DNA of 64,000 nucleotides from positions 1,562,001 through 1,626,000 of the forward strand of contig JBAJFE010000042.1 in assembly GCA_037903355.1 (NCBI GenBank), written 5' to 3'. The notes under the pieces are model-generated. The model saw nothing but the letters and a program-made list of their open reading frames with translations, had not been told where the DNA came from and ran no database searches. The stretch's first letter is position 1, and every line of letters starts with the position of its first letter. Shown here one piece after another: positions 1 to 11,500 of the stretch. The position numbers were made by a program, and so were the translations under genes. Origin of the DNA: Trichuris trichiura. Taxonomy: Eukaryota > Nematoda > Enoplea > Trichinellida > Trichuridae.

Positions 1-409
1 ATTTCACGCATATATAGGTAATACTCAATGTGAGATACTTCAGGATTCTGAAATGAGTCATTCAATATTCTACCACCTCCTGATTTTTGCCACATTTATC
101 CATAGCTTCCATCTTTTAGGTAAAGATATTTAATTTAATTTACCACGCAGTTGCTAATGTTTGAGTAGCAGTGTTTTGCTAGAGTTAGGTGAAAACGAAA
201 GAATTGGGAGACAATAAAATACAGTCTGTTTTGCCAAGTAATATGGAATATTACAAGCGCAGTAACACATAGTTTTTTAGCAGTGAATAATAAAATTGAT
301 TCTCCTTTTTTCTTTTTCTCCTTTCTAACGGGTGCGTTATTCGGAATAAAATTTTTTTGCGGCTTTGCTACCCGTTCGTCAGTTAAAAACGTTTATTTTC
401 AAACGTATA

Positions 410-455
410 ACCCGCGGAGCTTTCGGGCCACACCGGGGCCCGTCATCAGCGCAAA
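410..455 (-). ncRNA. Hammerhead-ribozyme-like motif, PLE-A left arm (intact core)
   Basis: Read on the minus strand: stem I GCG, core CTGATGA (449-443), one C, stem II GGGCC/GGCCC around a 7-nt loop, GAAA, then AGCT plus C, then CGC closing stem I. Extra U-G pairs could lengthen stem I. The palindromic AGCT after GAA could form stem III only between two copies, as proposed for minimal PLE hammerheads (ACGU there). This is the best-preserved core of family A in the window. Cleavage activity is not demonstrated. Confidence 0.65.
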
Positions 456-682
456 GTCTGTTTTAAACAGACGGGTATATCGTTCGTATGCTCGCTGTTT
501 CTCATTGTTAGTGCTGCCGCCGTCGTGGAAGGTCGGTTGGGTGCTCGCCGTAAAGTCTGACTGACTAGGTGGGACCAAAGCCTGACGGGTCAAGGATCGA
601 CCTGACGGCTGTGGTTCCCGCCACGGTCGGTCGGACGGAGCGGCTTGCTAACATAATGACCGATCCGACGGCGGCGCACTTA

Positions 683-726
683 GCGCTGATGACAGGCCCC
701 GGTGTGGCCCGAAAGCTCCGCGGGTT
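683..726 (+). ncRNA. Hammerhead-ribozyme-like motif, PLE-A right arm
   Basis: Mirror copy of the left-arm motif on the plus strand: GCG, CTGATGA, stem II AGGCC/GGCCC with one G-to-A change that breaks the outer pair, GAAA, AGCTC, CGC. The two arms therefore present the motif on both strands of the element. Confidence 0.6.
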
Positions 727-805
727 ATACGTTTGAAAATAAACGTTTTTAACTGACGAACGGGTAGCAAAGCCGCAAAAAAATTTTATTCCGAGTGAAT
801 AATAA

Positions 806-3800
806 GATATTTTTATTTGTTAATAGTATGAATAGATGAAATGCTACTATGAGGGCAAAAAATTTAGTCGCACATATGAAGGAGCAGGCTCAAATTACAA
901 AGCTGTTATGGTAGATTTATCGTTTTCTTGTTTCGATAACAATGATCATCTGTTCACAACAGGGTGGAATGCTCCTTGGTCATAACTTTCTTGGTCACAT
1001 TGCTATCTGAAATATTCTCTACAAGAACTGTTCAGATTTCGCCTATTTTTTGCTTGGCTGTTCCGACGAAATGTTAGAGTATATTAATTTCAATGAAACA
1101 CGAAGTTTTAAATTCCGTCTCTGCACTGTAGGATAACCAACGATAAGGAACTAACCGGAAGTAAAACTTTGTCAATCAGAAGTAAATTCTGAAAGTAGTC
1201 ATAAGTGCCTTCACCTCATATTCTGTAAGTTTGCCTAGCTTCTGACCAACTTGGGACAACAGTGCGATTCTCACATGAATGCTTGTTCCAACACTTCATA
1301 GCAACATTTTGAAACTTTAACGGATGATTGTATTCAAACATTCTCAGTCATCTTCTGAAATAATCCAGAAAACGAAAGAATCACTTTGTATAAAGATGCA
1401 GGAGTGGTCTTACAAAATAAATATAAAGCAGTTGTGTCACTGACGTTTGCAACATTTTACTTAGTAGCTGTGCTGCGACTTTCAAATGTTATTCTCATTA
1501 GCGAAGTTGCATGATAGGAGTTATTTAAGCAAATGGAAAATATCAAGCGACATTACATGTTGTGTTTTCTTAAAATGTAATGGCAGAAGTATATTGCTGT
1601 TCATAAAATTTACAATGAAGTCGAACAATAAACTACTAGTATTTCTGTCAGCAGCCATGGCATATCTCCCCTGCTTGATTCTGTCAAAAAATGTACTCGC
1701 TTTAGTCAACTAAGTGATTGCAGTTATTTCTTTATTTATACGTTTTTAAAGAGGTAAGCACAGCAGTGACAAGCAGATGTTTCATGCAGTACATACTTCT
1801 TCATTGCAGCACAGATATCCCTTTTAAACAATAAGCGCAGTTTCAGTTTTGCCGTTCTCATGTGTGACAAATGTCATGCACTCTCGCGTACCCCTTTCCA
1901 TTTAATGTTGCTTCAAGTAGAGCAAACCAAGCCGGAGTAGAACAAACGAAGACACGATACTCTATCCAATGTTTCAACAAGTGCATTTACTAGCGAAAAC
2001 AAACCGTGGGTATACAGTATAAATATACTGCAACGTCATGTAATATTGTCTCAGCGGAATTTCCTATATCAGCACTTTTTAACAATCTGATTTATCATAG
2101 CAAAAGAAATCTAGCGATGCATGTGAGTCCTGATGATTGCGTAATACAAGGAACAATAAGTATAGCTGCATAACAGCAGCATGACGGACGAAGGTGGTCA
2201 TCACTGTTTTCAAATCTTTTACTACGCATACCGTAGCTTAAGTACTTATGCAGCTTTCAAAACGTTAGGGAAATTACTACTTCTAAATCAACGGGCATTT
2301 TATTTTTGCGCGTCAATCAAAGTAATTTTCAGGAATCAGCTTGCAGAAAAATTAAATATCTTTGGTTTAACATTTCAGTTTCATTATCTTTACGCACAGT
2401 TTGCATATTTGCTCCTTATAAGCCATTTGTAGAGCTTGTATTTGTACTCCCGGGTAGAAATAAATTATATTGGGTGGAACTTTTGGAACTGAATAGTTCC
2501 GATATCAGCATATTAATAACAACAGCCACTGGCTTGAGCTGGCATTATGCTAAAGATTGATTGTTTGGAATGAAACGGCTTTCTTAACAAAGGGATAACT
2601 TCAGTACTGACCTTGTCCTGTCGTCAGCATTAAGATAATGGCGCTTACCATCACGCGCACGACTTGACATGATTAGTCCCGAACGCTCTGTTTACTCAAC
2701 CCATCTACGAGAAAATGCTTTTATTACCTTTACGTTGCACCGCCGATGCAGCAGGAAAAACGGTAACGGGCGCTGCGAAACTCAGTTCCTGCTATCCAGG
2801 AACTTCAATTTTCAAGCAGTTAGCTAGATGATAATTAATTGTGAATCTGCACAAGTATTTCTGCGTCATACGCAAAAAATCAATTGCATTGTTTGACAGC
2901 GTATACTGAAAAAAATAATTAGTAAAATCATTTCTCCACGATTCAGGTGAAAAATACAACGTAACAAACGTAAAACTGTGTTTTACGTTTCCGCCTGTTT
3001 CCTACGTAAACATAACGCTTTAGTAAGAACACTTCAATAAACGTTACGTCATGCTGTGCTGGTGGAAAAAGCGTTCAGGGCAAGAAAGTATGCTAATGCG
3101 TTGCACTGTCAAGTTAGATAAGTTACTCCAACGCAAGCAGTTTGTAAAAGACGTTAATAGAGTCCATGCGAGCAACATCTGATAAGCAACAGAAAAGCTT
3201 GCGCTGTCTTGTACGAACAATGAACTCTTTCAAACGTTAACGCCAGTTGATCTTTTAAGCTTACGACATCTTCCTGTTGAAAGAACACAGTTGATGTGAC
3301 GTTACTTCTTTATTCCAAATAAGACGCCTGACTTTACAATGTGACTACGTTCTTTCGTCAGCGAATCAGAAAAAGCTTGCTGGTACATACTGGCGACTGC
3401 GCATGACCAGTTCGAGAGACGGCATATTTTATTACGACTAAAGAGTTCGCATCACATCGACTATCACAGGTTTGCGTTAAAATCCTGTCAAATTAGTTCA
3501 AACTAACTGTGACGATCATATCGCCGTGGAATAAATTATGCCTTAGCCAAGGCTAATTGTCAATAGGTAAAAATTGCGCATGAAATCGTGCTGGCCAGAA
3601 TTTTGGGTCTGAACACAATTTGGAACGTTAGCTTAGAAGGCTTTTGCTTAGCACCCAAATCGCTCAACGTGGAAACGCCATAACTTTACAGGATCATGGA
3701 ATCAAAATTGTTTCATCAAAAAAATGCATTTTCAAAGATTAAGCAAAGTTTAGTTAACTGATTTATTAATACATTTCCACCAGGGTGCATGTTTACTAAT

Positions 3801-3904
3801 GCCTAAACAAATTTCGAAAAGGCAAGCGTTTTGTCGGTTTAACTCCTTATTCTTAATTGCACGTTTAAGATTTGACCTTCAGATTTATTTTGGGCAATTT
3901 TTAG
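806..3904. other. No gene recognised; possible upstream part of the cysteine-rich gene at 3905
   Basis: No supported gene. The only notable reading is an ATG at 1615 starting a hydrophobic peptide (MKSNNKLLVFLSAAMAYLP...) that looks like a signal peptide. The nearest GT gives phase 0, whereas the exon at 3905 needs a phase-1 partner, so I could not join them. The missing first exon of the 3905 gene should lie here. Confidence 0.3.
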
Positions 3905-4636
3905 AAGCCTGCCAAACTATGATGCACGCACAGTGTGAACGTTACGGCTCTCTGTGTTTCCAAAAACACTGCGTAGCCGGTAGACCGATAGCGTCTTCGC
4001 AGCGGTGCAGAAATGACGCACAGTGCAGAAGGAACATTATGCCAAGATGGTTGGCTTTGTCTGTTGGATGCAAGGATGGGCACTGCTTTGAACTGATAAG
4101 TAGAGTAATTTTTCATGCGTTCCTTAGAATAATACTGTCCAATGAATCCACTGAATCGTCTTCCGTTTCAGCTTCTCACTGTTTCTAAATCGATTATAAT
4201 CACCTAGTCTAAGACAGATGATTAAAAATGCTGTATAAGAGGTGATTAGTCAACGTGAACATTTGAATGGCATAAGAGAGCTAGTCTGAAATGTCTGCTT
4301 TAGGTTATAAACTGAGTTGATTGCACTTTTTCTTCAGAAATACAGTTTCATGTGAAAATATCTTGGCAGTATCTATTTTTTCCATCACAGATTTTCTGTT
4401 CTTTCTGCTTAGGGGTTAATCAGAATCGTTGCTTGAAGCACAGCGATTGCGTTGGGCAAACCATGTGCATTCGCCAAGTGTGCGTTACTGCACAGCCGAC
4501 TGAGCACTTCTGCAGGAAAAATAAAATATGTGACTTTGGAGAAAAGTGCATTGGAGGACTATGTTTCCAGCCAGTTCCCTCCGTGGCCTTTCCATCTGGT
4601 TCGATAGCAGGAATGCGTTCATCTGAAACGCTGTAA
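3905..4636 (+). CDS. Secreted 16-cysteine protein, locus 1 (EB-like), 5' exon missing
   Basis: Two exons are visible: 3905-4099 (195 nt, entered after TTTTTAG, left by GTAGAG) and 4413-4636 (after TTCTGCTTAG, stop TAA). Intron phases are 1 and 1, so the spliced frame is continuous. Exon one encodes C-x7-C-x6-C-x4-C-x11-C-x5-C-x14-C-x4-C. Exon two encodes a second eight-cysteine module, C-x5-C-x5-C-x4-C-x9-C-x5-C-x5-C-x4-C, resembling nematode EB modules. The same two modules with the same phases occur at 8523-9477 and 41623-42291. By analogy with locus 2, a short signal-peptide exon ending in phase 1 should precede it; I did not find one. A role outside the cell, for example as an extracellular binding or inhibitor protein, is inference only. 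The donor at 4100 (GTAGAG) is weaker than in the sister genes. Confidence 0.75.
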
Positions 4637-5588
4637 CTAAATCGTCATGAATGGTACAAGTCATTTTCAATCATTAAAACTGAAAAAAAGAACGCATCTA
4701 TGAAGAATAGCGCTAAAAGACGGAACGCAACTTGTGTTTAGGCCCTCGTTGACTTGTACGGATACGGCCTATTTCCTTTTACAAAACTGTCGCCTTACCT
4801 TTCTGTATCAATCGTAATCCTTCTTTAGCGTCTGCGTTACTGAAGGTGAGTGCCGAAGAGCAGTTGAAAACATAATCTGAAGCATGGGCAAGCAAAAGTT
4901 AATCGTCTCATGATGGGAAGTTCTGAAATTAATGCACCGTTGCGACCTTTTGTGATATTCCCCTTCTTGCAACATCAAGCTCAAAATCCCCCCAAATCAT
5001 ACAGTTCCACCCAAAATAAAGCGTTATTTTGTTTTCCAATGAATTAACTTTCATTTACTTTTTTTTCTTTTTCTTTTCTTTTTTTTTCACTCGCTGTAGT
5101 CTTCGTCTTTCCCGGAGCAAAAGTTATTACGTGAAGGAGAAATTTAGCGGCCTAACAGCAATACCCAGAGCCTAAAAAACTGACAGTCGTTCCACCCTAA
5201 TGGAACAAGCACTAAGGGCCCCTGCAGCTTCTGAACACTTATCACATTAATCTGTTAAACTCACGCATACGTTGGAGAAAAAAGTCGTCCAAGTTGCCAA
5301 AATTTAAAAAAAATCATTATATCGGGGCGAATTGTATCCTCAACCGCGAGGGTAGGAACGGTGTCAACGACTTTTTGGTCAAGCCTTGACAATCATACAC
5401 AATGCTGTGCACTGCGTATTGCTGATGAGGGTTGTCGATGAAGTGAACGCTCAGAAAAAAAATGTTCGTTTATAAAAATCAGGTCCCGTGCATTGAAAAG
5501 ATATGCCTACAGGTGGTCTTAAAGAACCTTACTGAAAAGTATTCAGGACTACTTCAACTCGCTAAATCATTCAACCAAGCTACTAATA
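4637..5588. other. Intergenic, pyrimidine-rich tract at about 5058-5090
   Basis: No coding evidence on either strand. Holds a T-rich/CT tract around 5058-5090 (runs of T broken by single C). Nothing else recognised. Confidence 0.5.
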
Positions 5589-5770
5589 CAGTGAAACCCC
5601 TGAAGTTGACCTCTTCTATATGGTGACCACCTCCCTGAGTTGACCGAATTTTGGCCAGTTGTCCGCACATTAGCCGAGCCACTTAAACCCACTTCCTATA
5701 TGTTGACCACCTCCTATGTTGACCGGTTTTCCCCAGCCCGTTGGGTGGTCAACCTACGGGGTTTTTACTG
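5589..5770. mobile_element. MITE, TA-flanked, pogo/Tc1-like
   Basis: A 182-bp element with terminal inverted repeats: left CAGTGAAACCCCTGAAGTTG, right (reverse complement) CAGTAAAAACCCCGTAGGTTGACC. It is flanked by TA on both sides (5587-5588 and 5771-5772). The internal GTTGACCACC words repeat several times. It has no coding capacity. TA duplication and CAGT ends fit a pogo/Tc1-mariner derivative. Confidence 0.75.
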
Positions 5771-5784
5771 TATTTTAAATTCCA

Positions 5785-6185
5785 TTAGAAAAATGTAGGC
5801 TGTCTGCAGACGATTTCTGCCAGACGGGATGGAACATCCGCGTAGGGCTTGCTAAATAGAAGTTACGAAACTATGATAGCGGCAAGACAGGAACATGATC
5901 GATTCGACGACCAGTACCACCTTAACTACTTATATAAGGAGTCGTAGCTCCCAGGTAAAGTAAATGACTGAGAATAAACACTGAGCCATGAGAGGACAAT
6001 GACCCATAATGACAGCGAATTCAAGCTGGATGACCTTGTGTCAGCTGGGTACAGCTCTCTAACAGGAGGAAGCCAGAATTGCCGGTGGTACTTTTAGGAA
6101 TGCCATACCGTAAAAAAGGGTATTAAAAAAACGTAGGCTGCGAGTGTGAGGACGATTTCTGTCAAATGAAACGTAACATATACGT
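5785..6185. repeat. Short dispersed direct repeat pair
   Basis: About 45 bp at 5788-5836 (GTAGGCTGTCTG..GACGATTTCTGCCA..GGAACAT) recur in diverged form at 6130-6180 (GTAGGCTGCGAG..GACGATTTCTGTCA..GTAACAT). The 290 bp between carries nothing recognisable. Purpose unknown; possibly remnants of one element. Confidence 0.35.
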
Positions 6186-6478
6186 TTTCACAGGGACAGC
6201 TTCTCCCGAGGTAAATAAAGTTAATCTTGCCGGAGTTCCCGTGCCTAGCAGCAGAGTTGTTTCTTCAAGGAAGAGCTCATAAGTAGCAACTTTCAGTGCT
6301 ATGTGTATAAAGCTCTACAAAGCTCGCGCTCCCTATAGAATTATGTTTAATGCTGAGGACAAGGTAAGGTCAATCCTGAAGGCTCAGCTAAAAACAAGAG
6401 TTGCACCGCGTCTAACTTTTGTTAGTAAAATGTTATGAAACTTTATGCTCTCATGAGGAAATGCTATTGATAGATGTA

Positions 6479-7596
6479 CAGTCGGCCCTCGTTATTCGCG
6501 GCGTCGTTATCCGCGGGGTTCTATACAACCCGGTTAGTCCAGCGTGAAATATTCTCGTCATCTTTTTCATGGCGATACACGAGATAAAGCCAAGAACAGT
6601 CAGTGGTTGCTGTTTTACGGGGAGACGCAGTTAGTGAATGTAAGGAGTTAGGTGCCATCGATGAGGAGGTCATGGGCATAGTGAATACTGCCAAGGAGCT
6701 GGGAGCTGAGGGTTTCTCCGACATGATAGAAGACGATATCAGAGAGCACATAGAAGATTGTGGAGAACCATTCACCAACAAGGAACTCGAAGAACTGATG
6801 CAATCACCTACGGCCAGTGACGATGACGTTATGGAAGATACAGAAGCTCAAACACCCTCGGATTAGACGCTGCAAAAGCTAGCCACTATTTTCCGGCAAG
6901 CGCAGGTCCTAAAGGATATGATTGTTGAATATGATTCATCCATGGAACGTGGCATCATCGTTACACGAGGAATAACGGCTTCGTTGAAGCCGCTACAGAA
7001 TTTATTCGATAAAGCGAAGAAAACGCGGGTACAGCTCCCTATAAGAACGTTTTTAAATAAAGCTCCGGCAGTTGGGAAGACCAACATTTTAAGGTGAGAA
7101 GTTTTAATACCAATAAATCCAAGAAACCGTAGGACTGGCCGCTCTCCAGGGGATCTGCGCCCACCTACAGAAAGTGGATAAATTGATTCATGATGCCCCA
7201 AACGTTTCTGCCCTAGACGTTTTGCTTTATGTTGATGTGTTCTGTGTGATGTTCACTATTTCTGCTTAAGTGCGCCTATGTATTTTATTTTTCCCCTGCA
7301 CTGTACCCATTCCGCGCAGCAGTACATTGCTTAGCTCATTAAAGCCAGGTGATTCCCGGGCGTTTAAAGAAAGAGCATCTTACTTTCGCCCATTCTCGTA
7401 TCCAGTGGCCTGGACTCTGATGGCTAACCCCATTGAACAAGCGCAGTCTCACTGATGTCATTATCTCGTAGCTAGATCCTGTAGTACCAAGCTTCGAAGG
7501 ATCACTGGGTATGGTAACCGTTCCGGAAGGAATTCAATGAAGTAGGACAAGATACGCGGCTAGAATATAAGCTATTTGACCTTTTTCATAGGGTTT
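6479..7596 (+). mobile_element. pogo/Tigger element, internally deleted, right end lost
   Basis: The left terminus at 6479 reads CAGTCGGCCCTCGTTATTCG after a TA (6477-6478), matching the ends of the element at 30391-31661. Coding remnants follow (6603-7097). Near the right, 7546-7596 aligns with 31527-31575 of the other copy (ACGCGGCTAGAATATAAGC against ACGCAGCTAGAATACAAGC). The sequence then switches at about 7597 to a Penelope-type fragment instead of reaching the right inverted repeat. Confidence 0.75.
6603..7097 (+). pseudogene. Tigger transposase, C-terminal remnant
   Basis: An open frame with one in-frame stop (6864-6866) that continues to a TGA at 7095-7097. It encodes an acidic, Glu/Asp-rich region typical of the C-terminal end of pogo/Tigger transposases; the segments EEVMGIVNTAKELG and FTNKELEELM recall that tail. 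The CENP-B-type DNA-binding half and the DDE catalytic core are absent. Not functional. Confidence 0.6.
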
Positions 7597-7862
7597 TCTT
7601 TTTTCTTTTCTTCGTAACGGGTTTCTTTATTTGTTTTCTAAAGTTTTTTCACAGAATTTTTACCCGTTAATTTGTTAAACGTTTGTTGCAAAAACGTTTT
7701 ACACGAAGCTTTCGGGTCCATTCATGACCCGTTGGCAGTCGCATGCGTTCCTTCTGACAGGCGGAGATGGAAGATTGAGCGAGTGGCAACGGTGGCCCAA
7801 CTTTTCTTGCATGTTTTGCTTTCCTTTAAACTAAGTACCGTTCGATTCCAGGGTGAGGTATT
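7597..7862 (+). mobile_element. Penelope-type (family A) terminal fragment inside the Tigger element
   Basis: Starts with the same pyrimidine-rich run plus AACGGG seen at 294-340, then GTTTGTTGCAAAAACG and GAAGCTTTCGGGTCC..GACCCGT. The hammerhead core equivalent is decayed (CTGATGA replaced by CTGCCAA on the minus strand), although stem II GGGTC/GACCC survives. It interrupts the Tigger copy, so it inserted later. Confidence 0.6.
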
Positions 7863-7910
7863 AACTTCTTTACATTCGTAACGACTAAGGGCGTTTCACA
7901 AAATATTACG

Positions 7911-7955
7911 TATCCGGAACTTTCAGAAGTGCTCATGCCCCGTCTTTAGCGGATG
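7911..7955 (-). ncRNA. Decayed hammerhead-like motif, family B
   Basis: On the minus strand: ATCCG, CTAAAGA, ..GAGCACTTCT, GAAAGTTC, CGGAT. Stem I ATCCG/CGGAT is perfect, but the conserved core CUGANGA has a G-to-A change and the palindrome after GAA is lost. The 3' part, GAGCACTTCTGAAA, matches the motifs at 37930 and 54851. Confidence 0.45.
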
Positions 7956-8522
7956 ACGTCAGACCATGGACTTATTCTATCAGCCTACTAAGATAGCTTG
8001 CGATCCTCCTTGTTGACAAATGAATAGCTTTCTGGAAGCTCTTATTCATTCTCTGAAGTTTCTTGTTCATTGTGCACTGTATTTCTTTAGTAACTGCACA
8101 GTTATCCGCTGGGGCGAATGAGAGTCTGTGAGTTTTATAGTATTAATGCAGGCTAAAACTGTCTGTCAAAGCTTTAAAAAATTGTGTTTTTAAGAAAGGT
8201 TTTCGGCATCATCAGTGGTAACACAATCCACAGTCTACGTTTTAGAGAAGCAGCCTACTTCACCATATGAGACATTCACTGACGAAGGTCTCAGGGCGCG
8301 CCTGTTCTGACTTGAGCCTCTGTGCAAAGGAGATGCAGTTTGTTTAACGAGTTTCTTCCTTGTCGCGCTTGGTAGAACCATTGATAAAGTTCGACTTACT
8401 TGCGCACCTAGGTAGAAAAAGATGAGTGTTACGCTTTTGATGAGCACAATTGTTAAAACATGTAAGAGCAGTGCTTCTCATGCGTATTTACAATTGAACA
8501 ACCTTCGCAGGTATAGAAGCTT

Positions 8523-11500
8523 TCAAGAAGGAACTGGTCTGAAGCATAAGTCACCAATACAGCGTTCGCCTAGCCCGCATAACTTTCCAATTCTGCACTT
8601 GTATTCACACGGTTCCGCAGGGACGCACACCTGACGAATACAGATGCTTTGACCAGGACATTTCTTCTGTTCAAGACATCGCTCCGGCCCAATAGCTTAA
8701 AAGAATTCAGTATTGTGTGGATAATGCTATACTGTAATCATATGGCTTCTGAAGTAAGAAGGCCATAGTGGACACTGTTTCATGTTTTTCATTGCTTCAC
8801 TTTGAAATTTGCGTACCAATAAACTTCATATTCATCGTACGTTTGCAAACATTTTGATAGTAGTGATACACGTTTTTAGCACTGGTCAAACAGTAAGCTC
8901 TAATAGATTTTACCACACATTTATTTGACTGTTATCAAACCGCTTTTGCTAGGTCACGTGAGAAACGACCTACAATGTTTTGATCTGGGTACGTTCAGTG
9001 TATCAGAACCTCTTAAGGATACGTACTGACCCTCATATACTTTAACAGCTGCTCTGCCTATGCAGTCTAAGAATCTAGAACGTCTAAATGTCAGAAAGGA
9101 TGTCAAAATGTCTTGCTCTAGCAGATAACGTACAGTTTGCATTGTAGTGGCAAAAAAAGCCTTCCATACTTTCTTAGTTAAGAATTTTAATTAAGCTGAG
9201 CCTTAAATGAGTTATTTATCTAAAAATAGGTAAATTTTGAAGCGGCTTTCTTGTGTTTGGTTATTAATCCAAGTTAGCTTACCCTTCAGTAGAAAGCACT
9301 GTCCAGCTTTGCATGCAATGGATTGTCTTTTCCATAAAGGCATAACGTCTTTCCGGCATTGAAAGTCATTTTTACAAGATGTCACACTCGTCAGAGGCTC
9401 CCCAGCAACGCAGTGTCCTTGAAAACATAGCGAGCCACTATTGATACATTGCTCATGCTTCAGTGTTTGACAAGCATCTTAAAAGAAGCGCTGGTTACAA
9501 AAGCATGAAAGATGAATCACGTCTTACAACGGAATTTTAAAATTAAATTTTCACCATTTTTGATTAGCAACATGTTATTTTCTCGCTGCTCTACGTCGTT
9601 CAGTAATGAAATTTTTCAGAATCCATTCAAAAATGACATTTTCTTACTGTAGGCATACTTAGAAAACATTTCAACATGTCTGCGTTATTATATAAAAGGC
9701 AATACTCATTATTAAGCTACAGTTCTATTCAAAAGCCCACCTATCTACTGAAGGGTCGTTCTCTGTTGAAAGATATTGTAAATATAAGAGATGACTTTAC
9801 AAAGCTCTTTTATTAATGTCTAGCTCAGTGCAATGGAAAAGATTCCTTGAGAGATGATTATGCTAGCGTAATACTCAGACAACGTAGAAGCCCTCCATCA
9901 CGGGAAGTTGCATGTTTTGACATTTTTTGCTATAAATAAAACATGCAGCTTCTTGGTACGGGGCTGTAGGTTTTCATGTTAATCTGTTTCTTTTTACAGA
10001 ATGCGTGTCCTGTTAAAGATACAATAGTCTTTTATTCTCTGTAGCTCTCGGGCCGCGCATGACCCGCCCTCAGCGGTGTTAAAGTTGATGTCACATGAAT
10101 TCAGATAAATGAACGTCTGTCAGACGTCCATTCAGGCTAATAATCTTTCGCCAACTGACCATTTCGGAAAGTGACCCATTCGGCAAACGTCCATTCAGGC
10201 TACTGACCGTTCAGCAAACGATCAAACGGAAAGTGAACGTCCCCCGTGGCTACATACCTGCTGGTGCAATCAAACCTGTGAAGGCAAGATCTCGCAAGAG
10301 AAGTGGCTGTATTGTGCTGTCACAGGCTCATCATGGGCGCTCATACGATTGGAAAATTTATTAATTGTTGCACCAACTTAGCTGGCCGAAAGCTTTCAGA
10401 AGATAAGCGAGTGTTTTCTCGACCAGCAGAAGTGGAAGGAACAGTATTTACCAAACAGCTATGGCAAATGCTTGTAACGCATTTCATTTTGGCAAAGAAG
10501 AGTAAGCAGCAAGTCCTTTATTGTAAAGTAAAGCTGGATGAGGGAAAGAATCACCAACGGCAGTAAATGCAAAGGAAAAGGTGCAAATCTATGAGGTCTT
10601 TAGCAAACATTTTTACTGTTTCTATTGGTACTTGAGAGAATTCGGTATTAGCATAATGGAAAAAGGAGTGCTCTGACTTCTGAGTTGGACATGTTAGATT
10701 ACAAATTGGCTAAGTTTATTTCAAAAATAAAAATATAGTGGTTTACTTTCAGAGAACTTCGATTTTATCCTCGTAAGCAGCTGGGGATAGTTAATAAAGA
10801 GGACCTGTATATGAACATAGGAGTTGCCTCGGTGAATAAACCTGTGCGATGGCAGAACCCAAAACAATGAAGACTTCATACGCAACTTTTTTTTACAGAA
10901 CCTTCGCATTGCATTATCACATTTCATTACAGTGAAAAAGGGAAGTTTATCATGAAAGTTCAGATTTTTAAGTAGCCGTTTTATAAGTTTATTCATGCCA
11001 TGAACTCGGGTTAACCAATACAGAATACATATATCTTTAATGCATTACCTACTTTATTAACATTTCTGTTTAAAAATCTTCTCCATGAATGAAATTGACT
11101 TTGTGAACAAAGCATAATTAGACCTTACTGCTTAATAGGTAGTTTAAACCATCGTTATTAATAAAACCAGGCTTAGAGTAAGTAGCTTCTCTAGGCAGGC
11201 TTAATAAACTTCACGCCTTTACTCCCTTAAACAGCTTTAGTCTGCATAAAGCCAATGCTTTATTGGTATGCACAACAAACATATTGGAACCTTTCGAGGT
11301 TCTCCATGCCACATCCTCTGTGAAGCTAAAGTTGACGCACATGCACTGAACATTATTCTGGCTGATGTTTACTCGATTCTATGAATGCCTCAAAACTTTA
11401 AAATGACTTGTTTTTAATGAATTTATTTTGTTCATTATCGCACGAAGATCTTTTCAAAACATTTTACAATTGCATACCGAAATAAAGTTCAATTCAAGTG

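Larger units (their letters stand above)
294..793 (-). mobile_element. Palindromic Penelope-type (PLE) element, non-autonomous
   Basis: A 500-bp insertion flanked by a 12-bp direct repeat AGTGAATAATAA (282-293 and 794-805). Its arms (about 341-456 and 679-794) are inverted copies of about 116 bp with only a couple of mismatches, around a unique centre of about 220 bp. The centre is homologous, in reverse, to the sequence at 42880-43050 and 55510-55675. A pyrimidine-rich stretch and AACGGG occur near the left end, as at 7597. Each arm holds a hammerhead-like core with the signature CTTTCGGGCC..GGCCCGTCATCAGCGC. It encodes no protein. Penelope-like elements are known to end in pLTRs that may be inverted and to carry hammerhead motifs; assignment to that class is inference from the motif and from neighbouring RT fragments. 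Confidence 0.75.
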
